Shown here one piece after another: positions 8,225 to 16,576 of a DNA stretch of 64,000 nt; the stretch's first letter is position 1, and every line of letters begins with the position of its first letter. Origin of the DNA: JABSSA01 sp039975755 (lineage in GTDB: Bacteria > Pseudomonadota > Alphaproteobacteria > Rhodobacterales > Rhodobacteraceae); contig JBDWGM010000141.1 in NCBI GenBank assembly GCA_039975755.1, positions 1 through 64,000 of the forward strand. The letters run 5' to 3'. The notes below the pieces were generated by a model. The model was not told the DNA's origin, made no database searches, and saw nothing but the letters and a program-made list of their open reading frames with translations. The translations under genes were made by a program, and so were the position numbers.

Positions 8225-9223
8225 TTAGCAAAAACGCTCTGGACCGACCCATTGATCATCTGAATATCGATCACCATGCGCCCAACCGATGGGCAACACG
8301 GTTTCAAGGCGTGCTAAGTCATCGCCATTAAGCGCAACGTTCGTTCCGGCCAGCAGTTCTTTGAAGTGCCCAACCGACCGTGTCCCCGGAATAGGAATAA
8401 CATGGTCCCCTTTTGCCAAGGTCCAAGCAATCGCCAAGCCTGCCGCAGGCATTTCAAATTCGGCGGCAAGTTTGCGAAACCCTTCGGAAAAGCGCAGGTT
8501 TTCTTCGTAATGCGGGGATTGGAACCGTGGGTTTGTTTTCAAGAACGGCAGGGTCGCGATCACCTCTTTGGTCAATGGATGATCCGTCAACATAGAACGA
8601 CCAACCGGCGAAAACGCGACCAAGGCCACACCAAGTTCAGCGCAGGTTTGCACCAATCCCATTTCCGGCGATCGGGTCCATAGCGAATATTCGGATTGAA
8701 CCGCAGCAACGGGATGAACAGCCTGTGCCCGTCGCAGGGATGCTGGCGCGATTTCAGAATATCCAATACTGCGCGTCTTCCCCTTTTGGACAAGCTTAGC
8801 AAGCGTTTCTGTCACTTGTTCAATTTCAATCGCCGGGTTGCGACGGTGGACGTAAAACAGATCAACACAATCGACGTTCAATCGTTTCAATGACTTATCT
8901 AACTCGGCTTCCAAGTGCTCAGGCGAATTGTCAAAAAACCGGTTCCCGTCCGCGTCGCGTGAGATCGACGCTTTTGTCGCGATGTGAAACACGTCGCGAG
9001 CGGCAGGATTGGCCTGCAAATAGCTTCCAATCGCGTTTTCTGAACGCCCCATGCCATACACATTGGACGTGTCCAGATGTGTCACCCCAGCTTCAAGCGC
9101 AGCATCCAAGATCGCAAATGAGTTTTCTTCGCTTGTTGGCCCATAGAATTCTGCGAAAGACATCGCGCCAACCCCTAGGCATGCCACCGATTGCCCATCA
9201 CGACCCATTTGTCTCTTTTGCAT
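8225..9223 (-). CDS. Aldo/keto reductase
   Basis: A 332-residue NAD(P)H-dependent oxidoreductase of the aldo/keto reductase superfamily (AKR13-like layout). The catalytic tetrad is visible: Asp and Tyr in HLDTSNVYGMGRSE, Lys in HIATKAS, His in LFYVHRRNP. The cofactor region IPIPGTRSVGHFKE is typical. Ribosome binding site AAGGAG lies seven bases before the ATG. It stands alone between the acnA terminator and a 167-bp spacer. Substrate unknown; such enzymes reduce small aldehydes and ketones. Confidence 0.9.
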   Translation of the reverse strand: MQKRQMGRDGQSVACLGVGAMSFAEFYGPTSEENSFAILDAALEAGVTHLDTSNVYGMGRSENAIGSYLQANPAARDVFHIATKASISRDADGNRFFDNSPEHLEAELDKSLKRLNVDCVDLFYVHRRNPAIEIEQVTETLAKLVQKGKTRSIGYSEIAPASLRRAQAVHPVAAVQSEYSLWTRSPEMGLVQTCAELGVALVAFSPVGRSMLTDHPLTKEVIATLPFLKTNPRFQSPHYEENLRFSEGFRKLAAEFEMPAAGLAIAWTLAKGDHVIPIPGTRSVGHFKELLAGTNVALNGDDLARLETVLPIGWAHGDRYSDDQWVGPERFC

Positions 9224-9390
9224 TTCCCGCTCCTTTTGCTTGGAATGCTATCATAGCCTCGACCGGCATTTTGCCAACGTTGCAATATGCCAAACTGCGC
9301 GATATCCTCCGTTGAGCCTCTCGTTAATGTTATGGCATTGATTGTATCTTAGGCTTGCAGCGCGCTCTTAATCAGTCCAGACCGGAAAAT

Positions 9391-9636
9391 ATGTCTGATA
9401 CGTTTGACACACCTCCAACAGCACTCCAGATTGCACTTATGCCTGCAGTCATACGCCGTGCTGCTAAAATTGCATTTGTTGTCGGTATCATTCTTATGTT
9501 CATCAATCACGGCGACAAAATTGTCATGGGGCATATGACGACGCTTGCTTGGATGAAATGTGCGTTAACTTTCTTGGTCCCTTATAGCGTGTCCACTGTG
9601 ACTGCCATTTTGACCGCTCGCGAAAACCAACACTAA
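9391..9636 (+). CDS. nrtS: NrtS-like nitrate/nitrite transporter
   Basis: An 81-residue protein with two membrane helices (about residues 25-43 and 54-73). The conserved heart is FINHGDKIVMG, then MKCALTFLVPYSVSTVTA, which matches my recollection of the NrtS family, short transporters implicated in nitrate and nitrite uptake in cyanobacteria. The start at 9391 has GGAAA just upstream; an earlier in-frame ATG (9355) would add a non-conserved tail. The next gene, 187 bp downstream on the same strand, encodes a periplasmic protein with NarX-like P-box motifs, which fits a nitrate/nitrite theme. Family assignment is from memory of the motif. Confidence 0.65.
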   Translation: MSDTFDTPPTALQIALMPAVIRRAAKIAFVVGIILMFINHGDKIVMGHMTTLAWMKCALTFLVPYSVSTVTAILTARENQH

Positions 9637-9822
9637 ATTAATATTTGTTCGAAATCTGGGTTTTTCCTCTGTTTTACACTGCAGATTCAGTATCTTAGTC
9701 GAGCTCTCTTGGACCAATCCATAGCTCTTAGTGCGTTTTTAAGCACCAAAATGCAACGCCTTATCAAAGCGTAAACAATTAAAACCACATAATCGCTTCA
9801 AATCTTAAGTAAGGAGTTGGCT

Positions 9823-10695
9823 ATGTTTGTTTTGAAATTTGCGATGGCTGCAGCTGTCGCGTCAATGGCTTGGACACCGGTGCTTGCAGACACATCAAGC
9901 GCGGCCATTCAAAAAGAACGGTTGGATCTGGCTGGTCGGGAACGGATGTTGATCCAACGGATCGTCAAATCCTCGTGTCTGGTGTTATCAAACATCGATA
10001 CAGAGCATTACGCCGCTTCCGCGATCAAAGACACCGACTTGTTCGAAACCACCTTGGCCAATCTTATTGCCGGGTCGCCCGAACGAAACTGGGCCCCAGA
10101 GAGAAATCCCAAAGCCCTCGCTCAAATGCAAGATACATACGCCAAATGGAGCACGTTGCGCCCCGCAGCATTGCAAGTATCACACGGCGACCTGATGGCC
10201 TTTGCTGTTTTCCAAATCGTTAAGGACACGGACAAAACAGTAACTGCGATGAACGCGGCCGTGTCAGATATCGCAAATGCCATGGGCCAAAAGGGCGTCG
10301 ACCCCAAAATCTCGAAAACGCTAAACGCTGCCGGAAAACAACGAATGTTGTCGCAAAAGTTAGCAAAGGAATTTTGCTTTCTTCACAATGATGTAAACGC
10401 CGAGATGCATCGTGAGTTGTTGATAGACACGGCAGCGACATTCGAAAAAACCTTGGACAGTCTTTTGAATTCAGACGCGGTGACCGGCGAGTTTATCGCG
10501 CCTCCAACACCACAGACTGAACTTCATTTGGCCAATGCAAAGAGCATTTGGCAGGATTTGTCACCGATCATGCAGCACGCAATTGATGGTGAGGAAACGA
10601 CTCGTGCCGATCTGGAAAACGTGGCGTATTTAAGCGATAAGCTGTTGTCCGAAATGGTGGCCGCCGTCAAAGCATACGTGGCCGGCACAGCCTGA
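9823..10695 (+). CDS. Periplasmic protein with two PilJ/NarX-type sensor motifs
   Basis: A 290-residue exported protein: signal peptide (core AMAAAVASMAWTPVLA), then two tandem four-helix PilJ/NarX-type sensor units. Each begins with the P-box-like motif: AGRERMLIQRIVKSSCL at about residues 37-53 and AGKQRMLSQKLAKEFCF at about 168-184. In NarX and NarQ this motif is where nitrate or nitrite binds. There is no membrane anchor, kinase or methyl-accepting domain, so it is a free binding protein. The two Cys after the motifs could form a disulfide. Start ATG 9823 has AAGGAG seven bases before it. It follows an NrtS-like gene; nitrate/nitrite capture or sensing is inferred. Confidence 0.8.
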   Translation: MFVLKFAMAAAVASMAWTPVLADTSSAAIQKERLDLAGRERMLIQRIVKSSCLVLSNIDTEHYAASAIKDTDLFETTLANLIAGSPERNWAPERNPKALAQMQDTYAKWSTLRPAALQVSHGDLMAFAVFQIVKDTDKTVTAMNAAVSDIANAMGQKGVDPKISKTLNAAGKQRMLSQKLAKEFCFLHNDVNAEMHRELLIDTAATFEKTLDSLLNSDAVTGEFIAPPTPQTELHLANAKSIWQDLSPIMQHAIDGEETTRADLENVAYLSDKLLSEMVAAVKAYVAGTA

Positions 10696-10733
10696 CGTCA
10701 ACGTCGTTTCAAACTGCATAAATGCCAAAGAGC

Positions 10734-10754
10734 TGAGCCCGAATTCCGGGCTCA
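10734..10754. terminator. Hairpin between convergent genes
   Basis: Perfect 8-bp stem tgagcccg/cgggctca with a five-base loop, between the stops of the PilJ-domain gene and the acyl-CoA ligase gene. There is no long T run on either side, so termination strength is uncertain. Confidence 0.5.
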
Positions 10755-10760
10755 ACTTCA

Positions 10761-12380
10761 TTATCCAATCAAAACTTCTCCAAACTCTTCGCGTAAATTG
10801 CGTTTCAACACCTTGCCTGTGGCGTTTCGTGGCAAAACATCCGTGAAAACGACTTTGTCCGGCACCTGCCACTTCGCTACTTTGTTTACAAAAATACTCA
10901 ATATCTCTGTTTCACTTGGCGTTTCTCCTTCTGCGACAACCGCCACCAAAACAGGTCGTTCATCCCATTTTTCATGTCGTGCACCAATCACGGCAGCATC
11001 CGTCAATTTGGGATGTGCAATCGCGATGTTTTCAAGGTCGACTGACGAGATCCATTCACCACCTGATTTGATGATATCCTTGGAACGGTCCTTAACGGAC
11101 AAAAACCCATCAGGGTCCAAAGTGGCCACATCGCCTGTATCAAACCATCCGTCCGTCAACGTTTCCGCGCTGGTTTTCTTGAAATAGGCGTCCAATATCC
11201 ACGGCCCCTTCACCATCAATCCGCCTTGAGCTTTCCCATCGCGGGGCAGCTCCGCGCCATTGTCATCCACAATTTTCATAGAAACGCCCCACGGTGGACG
11301 GCCTTGGTTCTCACGGATTTTATGTAGCTCTGCATCAGGTAGCTTTAAATGCTTGCCTTTCAGTTGGTTACCCGAGCCAAGCGGCGACATTTCGGTCATG
11401 CCCCATGCATGGATGGTTTCCACACCGTATTTCTCGCGAAATTCAGAAATCATAGAGGGCGGACAAGCTGATCCACCCACAACCGTTTTTTCAAGGCTGT
11501 CCAAAGTGCTTCCTGATTTGGCAGCTTCGCCCAAAAGACCAAGCCAAATTGTTGGAACTCCGAGTGCCTGATGAACCTCGTACGTGTCGATTAAATTAAC
11601 AAGAGAGGCCCCGTCCAGACCTGGCCCCGGCAACACCATCGCCGCACCAACAACGGCGCAGGCATAGGGCGTGCCCCATGCATTGACGTGAAACATCGGA
11701 ACAACAGGAAGAACGCGCTTTAATGCGGACAACCCCAAACCATCCGGTGCAGAGGCAACAAGTGAATGCAACACAGTCGAGCGATGCGAATACAAAACGC
11801 CCTTGGGATTACCGGTCGTTCCAGACGTATAGCACAGGCTTGAGGCGGTATTTTCGTCAAACTCAGGCCAGTCAAACGTTGCTGCGCCGCCTGCAATCAA
11901 GTCGTCGTAGGATTTGATGCCCGGAATGGCGGTCGCGGCATCCGCGTCTATGTCATCAAGCAGAACAATGTGTTCGACGCCCGGGATCTTGTCCCGAATT
12001 GCTGCAACCAAAGGCACGAATGTGCGGTCGATGAACAGAACTTTGTCTTCTGCGTGATTGATGATGTAGACAAGTTGCTCTGGAAACAGCCGGGGGTTGA
12101 TCGTGTGGCAAACAAAACCCGCGCCGGACACACCAAAGTACACTTCCATGTGTCGCCGATTATTCCATGCAATCGTGGCGCAGCGGGCTTGTGGCTCAAG
12201 TCCCAATTGCGACAGCGCATCTCCCAATCTGTGCGAATTTTCACCAACATCGCCCCAGTTGGTGATCTCAACGCCACCGCCTGTATTGACCGAAACTATT
12301 TCTGTGTCCGCGTGGTAAAGTGCGGCGTGATCAATTAGTGACTGAATGGTCAGCGGCATTTCCATCATTTGGCCCAGCAT
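10761..12380 (-). CDS. AMP-forming acyl-CoA ligase, DmdB-like
   Basis: A 539-residue ANL-superfamily enzyme that activates a carboxylic acid as acyl-AMP and then acyl-CoA. Visible motifs are the ATP loop YTSGTTGNPKGVLYSHRS, WGMTEMSP, the hinge-region GWFDTGDVATLDPDG and the catalytic Lys near the end in NATGKVLKRNLRE. Length and the segments AWNNRRHMEVYFGVSGAG and INPRLFPEQLVYIINHAED resemble roseobacter DmdB, the methylmercaptopropionate-CoA ligase of DMSP demethylation, but medium- or long-chain fatty acyl-CoA ligases look alike. GGGAG lies six bases before the ATG. The divergent thioesterase gene starts 138 bp away. Confidence 0.85.
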   Translation of the reverse strand: MLGQMMEMPLTIQSLIDHAALYHADTEIVSVNTGGGVEITNWGDVGENSHRLGDALSQLGLEPQARCATIAWNNRRHMEVYFGVSGAGFVCHTINPRLFPEQLVYIINHAEDKVLFIDRTFVPLVAAIRDKIPGVEHIVLLDDIDADAATAIPGIKSYDDLIAGGAATFDWPEFDENTASSLCYTSGTTGNPKGVLYSHRSTVLHSLVASAPDGLGLSALKRVLPVVPMFHVNAWGTPYACAVVGAAMVLPGPGLDGASLVNLIDTYEVHQALGVPTIWLGLLGEAAKSGSTLDSLEKTVVGGSACPPSMISEFREKYGVETIHAWGMTEMSPLGSGNQLKGKHLKLPDAELHKIRENQGRPPWGVSMKIVDDNGAELPRDGKAQGGLMVKGPWILDAYFKKTSAETLTDGWFDTGDVATLDPDGFLSVKDRSKDIIKSGGEWISSVDLENIAIAHPKLTDAAVIGARHEKWDERPVLVAVVAEGETPSETEILSIFVNKVAKWQVPDKVVFTDVLPRNATGKVLKRNLREEFGEVLIG

Positions 12381-12518
12381 GGATCTCTCCCTTTTTTATC
12401 GTTATGACGCGCAATGGTACCGCTTAGAAAATTGATGCGTGCGCCGTCTCCCTTGTTCGTACCTTGGCAAGCGCGCGGACCCCTTGCAAGCTTTGCGCGC
12501 AGCCGATAGCCCAGCGTT

Positions 12519-12992
12519 ATGAAATATGCGTTTCACACATCATTAAGCAAAGATGACCAAATCAGTTTTGGCGTTTCGGCCCCTCAGCCAGTCGCACGTG
12601 CAGATCGTGTCCATCACGACGAATGCGACGCGCTGAATCACGTGAACAACACCAGCTATATGGTCTGGTTCGAACGCCTGCGCATTCAGTTTGTAGAATT
12701 TTACGGGATCGGAACGCTAGCGGACCCCAATAGCCCGCGCATCGTCATTCGATCGGGACATATTCATTGGATTGCCGAAACATTTCGCGACGAAAATTAC
12801 ATCATTACAACGGGATGCACATCGTTTCGCCGCACGTCCATGACATTGGAGCAAGCAATTTGGGTTGATGGTCAAAAACGGGCATCGTTCACCTGTGTCA
12901 TGGTTCTGCTTGAGCCTGACGGGTCAGGGAAAATGCAGATTCCCGACCACGTTAAATCCCGCCTAAAAGAAGATGGCGCGCATCAAGAGTAA
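12519..12992 (+). CDS. Acyl-CoA thioesterase (hotdog, 4HBT type)
   Basis: A 157-residue single hotdog-domain protein. The family motif HHDECDALNHVNNTSYMVWF holds the catalytic Asp/Asn region and the VNNxxYxxWFE helix of 4-hydroxybenzoyl-CoA/YbgC-type thioesterases. An N-terminal extension of ~25 residues precedes the domain. It probably hydrolyses an acyl-CoA, perhaps balancing the divergent acyl-CoA ligase 138 bp upstream; that link is by position only. Its stop lies five bases from the stop of the converging TetR gene. Confidence 0.85.
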   Translation: MKYAFHTSLSKDDQISFGVSAPQPVARADRVHHDECDALNHVNNTSYMVWFERLRIQFVEFYGIGTLADPNSPRIVIRSGHIHWIAETFRDENYIITTGCTSFRRTSMTLEQAIWVDGQKRASFTCVMVLLEPDGSGKMQIPDHVKSRLKEDGAHQE

Positions 12993-12997
12993 TTTAG

Positions 12998-13582
12998 CTA
13001 TGCTTTAGCCTGTGTTCGGTCCAAATCAGCAGCTATTTCATCCGCCAGTTCAAGTGCATCGATATCGCCCCGCTCGGCCGAAACCCTAAGCCCCGTCAGA
13101 TCAGACTGGAACCTGCGCGCGCGCTTTTCAGCGGACACTTCGTTGTCGATTTCGCCTTCCCTTTGCGCCTGCACAAATAATGCTGCGAAACGCGCTTCCA
13201 TCGTCGCCATGTGTTGTCGTGCCTTTGAGGCCAAAGGGTTGCCTTGCCCGCTTAACTCAAGCAGCGTTTTAGACAACATACAGGCCCGTACAGGCATGGC
13301 GCTGTCTTCAACAACCGAACGCAAATGCGCCTTTAAGGCACCAAGCGCGCCGTGGGTTTGCACCAATTGATCAAGGCGCACTTGCCCGTCTTCGACATAT
13401 CGATCAAGCGTCAATTCATACAAGGCATCCTTTGATCCAAATGCCGCATAAAAACTGCCGGGATGCAGCCCAAGGCCCTTTTCCAGATCCTTCATGGACG
13501 TCCCGGCCCATCCTTTTTTCCAAAAGATTTCGCGCGCATTGGCAATCAATACATCGCGATCAAAAGAAGCTGTGCGTGGCAT
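12998..13582 (-). CDS. TetR/AcrR-family transcriptional repressor
   Basis: A 194-residue regulator. The N-terminal helix-turn-helix spans about residues 10-50 (AREIFWKKGWAGTSMKDLEK, then GSFYAAFGSKDALY), followed by a C-terminal ligand domain. The start chosen is the ATG at 13582 (MPRTASFDRD); the upstream in-frame ATG at 13642 would lie inside the operator palindrome and is unlikely. It is divergent from the AhpD-like gene, with two palindromic operator copies between them, so it very probably represses both. The inducing ligand is unknown; an electrophile or oxidant is plausible given its target. Confidence 0.88.
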   Translation of the reverse strand: MPRTASFDRDVLIANAREIFWKKGWAGTSMKDLEKGLGLHPGSFYAAFGSKDALYELTLDRYVEDGQVRLDQLVQTHGALGALKAHLRSVVEDSAMPVRACMLSKTLLELSGQGNPLASKARQHMATMEARFAALFVQAQREGEIDNEVSAEKRARRFQSDLTGLRVSAERGDIDALELADEIAADLDRTQAKA

Positions 13583-13602
13583 TGGGTCGTGCGTCCGTTT
13601 TC

Positions 13603-13642
13603 TTGAGCGTTCATTCAAATATATACTTGAATGATCATTCAA
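13603..13642. promoter_or_regulatory. Tandem operator palindromes for the TetR regulator
   Basis: A perfect 16-bp palindrome TTGAATGATCATTCAA occupies 13627-13642. A second copy with three mismatches, TTGAGCGTTCATTCAA, occupies 13603-13618. They start 24 bp apart, between a TetR gene and its divergent neighbour, which is where an autoregulating TetR repressor binds. Confidence 0.75.
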
Positions 13643-13688
13643 TAAACCCTAATTCGAAATCAGACCCACACAAACACTGGAGACAAAA

Positions 13689-14243
13689 GTGACTGACTTC
13701 CCATCACACGACTTGGACAGCGCCCCCGACGGATCCAAACCCTTGCTTGAAAAATCACAGGCAGCATTTGGCCGCCTGCCCGGTCTTCACCGCGTTTTGG
13801 CAGAAAGCCCGCAGGCGTTTGAAGGGTACCAAGTGCTGCACAAACTGTTCATGGAAACAGATTTTGATGCAGATGAGCTGACCGTTGTTTGGCAAACAAT
13901 CAACGTTGAACACGAATGCCACTATTGTGTTCCGGCCCATACTGGACTGGCCAAGATGATGAAGGTGTCAGATGACATCTCAGAAGCGCTCAGAAATGAA
14001 ACGCCGCTGCCGTCGCCCAAGCTTGAAGCATTGCGAACCTTCACTTTGCAAATGATACGCGAGCGCGGCAATGTTGCCGACGATCAGATGCAAGCATTCC
14101 TTGCTGCAGGCTATTCACATCGTGCTGTTCTGGATGTTGTTTTGGGCCTCGCGCAAAAGACAATGTCTAACTACATCAACCATGTTGCTGTGACGCCTTT
14201 GGACGAGCCCGTTCAAAAATTCGCATGGACACGTGCGAAATAA
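13689..14243 (+). CDS. AhpD-like carboxymuconolactone decarboxylase family protein
   Basis: A 184-residue all-helical protein with the catalytic C-x2-C-x3-H motif in HECHYCVPAHTGLAKM, as in AhpD-type alkylhydroperoxidases, where the two Cys reduce peroxides and the His relays protons. The start is GTG at 13689 with GGAG seven to eight bases upstream. It is the likely main target of the divergent TetR regulator through the paired operators just upstream. The physiological substrate is not evident; the family includes detoxification enzymes induced by electrophiles. Confidence 0.88.
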   Translation: MTDFPSHDLDSAPDGSKPLLEKSQAAFGRLPGLHRVLAESPQAFEGYQVLHKLFMETDFDADELTVVWQTINVEHECHYCVPAHTGLAKMMKVSDDISEALRNETPLPSPKLEALRTFTLQMIRERGNVADDQMQAFLAAGYSHRAVLDVVLGLAQKTMSNYINHVAVTPLDEPVQKFAWTRAK

Positions 14244-14271
14244 GTTAAGCTCACTTAAGCGAACACAAAAG

Positions 14272-14309
14272 AAACCGAGCGCTTTCATTTCAGAAGCGCC
14301 CGGTTTTTT
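14272..14309. terminator. Bidirectional rho-independent terminator
   Basis: Stem accgagcgctt/aagcgcccggt (one mismatch) with a short loop, followed by six T on the right and preceded by an A-rich stretch on the left. It serves the AhpD-like gene and, in the other direction, the zwf-pgl-pgi operon. Confidence 0.85.
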
Positions 14310-14322
14310 ACGTTTGTGCCCC

Positions 14323-15903
14323 TTAATCTTTATGCCGTAGCAACCAGTCGACCAATGCAGCAGTTGATCCGTCTTTCCCGTCAGACGATTGTTCGCCCGT
14401 CACAACTGGCCCTAAAGCTGTTGCCAATTCTTTACCCAATTCCACACCCCACTGGTCATAGGAATTGATGCCAAGAATAACGCCCTCAACAAAAACCCGA
14501 TGTTCGTACAACGCGATGATCTGGCCAAGCGTATATGGATCAAGTGTTTTATAGACCAAAGTCGTTGATGGGCGATTGCCCGCAAACACACGGTGTGCAG
14601 CTTGGCGTTCAAGTTCGTCACCTGAAAACTTGCCCGAAATATTCGCGCGTGCTTCATCCAAGCTGCGACCCCGCATCAACGCTTCGGATTGCGCAAGACA
14701 ATTGGCGACCAGCAAATCGTGATGATGGCGCAGATCAGGTTCGTGCCCTTCGGCAGCAACCATAAATTCGCACGGTATGACATCCGTTCCCTGATGGATC
14801 AGCTGATAAAACGCGTGCTGTCCGTTTGTACCGGGTTCGCCCCAGACAACAGGCCCAGAAGGAACGTCCAGCGCATTACCGTCCATCGCCACGGATTTGC
14901 CATTACTTTCCATCTCTAACTGTTGAAAATAGGCGGCCAAGCGGGACAAACGCTGGTCATAAGGCAGAACAGCCCGGCTGGCGTGGCCCAGCACTTGTCG
15001 GTGCCACACACCAACCAAGGCCAACATCAAAGGCATATTGTCGACGCCTTCAGCCGCACAGAAATGACGGTCCATGTCCTGGCCACCAGATAGAAAGGCC
15101 CGGAACGCTTTGGGGCCGATCGCGATCATCAGTGACAGACCGATAGGGCCCCAAACGGAATAGCGCCCCCCCACCCAGTCTTCAAAGCCAAAGACGCGTT
15201 CACTGGGAATACCAAACGCCGCCGTTTTGTCTTCGGCCGTGGACAATGCCGCAAATTGAGACGCCGGATCACCACCATTGTCTTGCATCCACGCCCGTGC
15301 TGTCCGCGCATTTGTCATCGTTTCAATTGTTGTGAAGGTCTTTGATGCAACAATCACAAGCGTCGTTTTGGCATCCAACCCTTGCAAGACATCGGCAATA
15401 TGTGCGCCATCTACGTTCGACACAAAATGGCAACGTGGGCCATCATGGTACGGTGCTAAAGCCAGCACAGCCATGGCCGGCCCCAGATCTGACCCACCGA
15501 TTCCGATATTCACAACATCCGTGATGCTGCTTGCGCGCACTTGGGTCGCGTAGGCTTCCATAGAAGCAAGCGTTTCCAGAACACCCGGCATCACGTCTTC
15601 GCCGTCAACGATGACAGATGGCCCATCAAGGTTGCGCAGCGCCGTGTGCAACACAGCCCGTCCTTCGGTTTCGTTGATCTTTTCGCCCGCGAACATCGCG
15701 TCCCGACGTGCAGCAACACCGGCCTTTTCGGCCAGCTTCAACAAATCGTCGCGTATGCTTCCATCGATTTGCGTCTTGGAATAGTCGAGCCGCATCGATT
15801 GCGTTTCAACCGCAAACCCATCAGCGCGGCTAGGGTCATCAAACATGCTTAGCAATGTGCGACCCTCAATTCGGGCCGCATGCGATTTCAGATCATTCCA
15901 CAT
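14323..15903 (-). CDS. pgi: Glucose-6-phosphate isomerase
   Basis: A 526-residue cytosolic enzyme interconverting glucose 6-phosphate and fructose 6-phosphate. Signatures seen: NIGIGGSDLGPAMA, VIVASKTFTTIETMTNA, WVGGRYSVWGPIGLS and the C-terminal GINSYDQWGVELGK, whose Lys is catalytic. The start is the ATG at 15903, with GGAG eight bases upstream overlapping the pgl stop; the TTG one codon earlier is less likely. It is the last gene of zwf-pgl-pgi and is followed by a terminator. In roseobacters sugars flow mainly through the Entner-Doudoroff route, and Pgi recycles fructose phosphate into it. Confidence 0.97.
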   Translation of the reverse strand: MWNDLKSHAARIEGRTLLSMFDDPSRADGFAVETQSMRLDYSKTQIDGSIRDDLLKLAEKAGVAARRDAMFAGEKINETEGRAVLHTALRNLDGPSVIVDGEDVMPGVLETLASMEAYATQVRASSITDVVNIGIGGSDLGPAMAVLALAPYHDGPRCHFVSNVDGAHIADVLQGLDAKTTLVIVASKTFTTIETMTNARTARAWMQDNGGDPASQFAALSTAEDKTAAFGIPSERVFGFEDWVGGRYSVWGPIGLSLMIAIGPKAFRAFLSGGQDMDRHFCAAEGVDNMPLMLALVGVWHRQVLGHASRAVLPYDQRLSRLAAYFQQLEMESNGKSVAMDGNALDVPSGPVVWGEPGTNGQHAFYQLIHQGTDVIPCEFMVAAEGHEPDLRHHHDLLVANCLAQSEALMRGRSLDEARANISGKFSGDELERQAAHRVFAGNRPSTTLVYKTLDPYTLGQIIALYEHRVFVEGVILGINSYDQWGVELGKELATALGPVVTGEQSSDGKDGSTAALVDWLLRHKD

Positions 15904-15907
15904 CAAG

Positions 15908-16576
15908 TTACTCCGCCCAATGGACCGTAAGTTCGTTTAACACAGCTGCAATCGGCGCTTGTTCGGGGGGTAGATCGCGCGCACGTTCCAATGCTGCGCG
16001 CTTTTCGTCACCGTAAATCACAAGGTGCTTGGACATGGCGCCATCCAGCGCTTTCGCAGATAATGACATCCGAGGCTCCTGCCCTTCGGCGCGTATTGGC
16101 ACAAGGATCGGAGCTTTGTCTGATAGACCTTCGGCAAGACCTTCCGCGCCGGGAAACAATGACGCCGTGTGCATATCCGCGCCCATCCCCAACAACAGCA
16201 AGGATATTGGCATTTTGTCAGCAAGGCCGTCGGACAGATCACCCGCCGCCTCATCGGGCGTTTTGCCGTCTACGAAAAATGGTACGAATTGGGCTGTCGC
16301 GGCGCGGTTGGTGATCAACCGTTCCCGCACAAGGCGTCCATTCGAACGTTCCGAGCTTTCTGGAACCCAACGTTCATCGGTCAACATGACGTGCACCCGC
16401 GACCAATCAAGATCAACAGCAGACAACACATCGAAAATCGGCGCAGGGCTGGTACCGCCGGGCACCGCAAAGCTGGCGCGTTCGTGGCGCAGCAAACAGT
16501 TTTCCAGTTCGCTGGCCAACATATCTGCCAATCCCATCGAAAGCAGGTCGCGATCTGGGTATTCTATGATTTTCAT
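15908..16576 (-). CDS. pgl: 6-phosphogluconolactonase
   Basis: A 222-residue hydrolase of 6-phosphogluconolactone, second step of the oxidative pentose-phosphate and Entner-Doudoroff routes. The NagB-like fold is marked by FAVPGGTSPAPIFDVL, VHVMLTDERWVP and LLLGMGADMHTASLFPGA. The start MKIIEYPD at 16576 overlaps the zwf stop as ATGA and has AAAGG eight bases upstream; a start at 16594 would overlap zwf further with no benefit. It is translationally coupled to zwf and followed four bases later by pgi. Confidence 0.95.
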   Translation of the reverse strand: MKIIEYPDRDLLSMGLADMLASELENCLLRHERASFAVPGGTSPAPIFDVLSAVDLDWSRVHVMLTDERWVPESSERSNGRLVRERLITNRAATAQFVPFFVDGKTPDEAAGDLSDGLADKMPISLLLLGMGADMHTASLFPGAEGLAEGLSDKAPILVPIRAEGQEPRMSLSAKALDGAMSKHLVIYGDEKRAALERARDLPPEQAPIAAVLNELTVHWAE

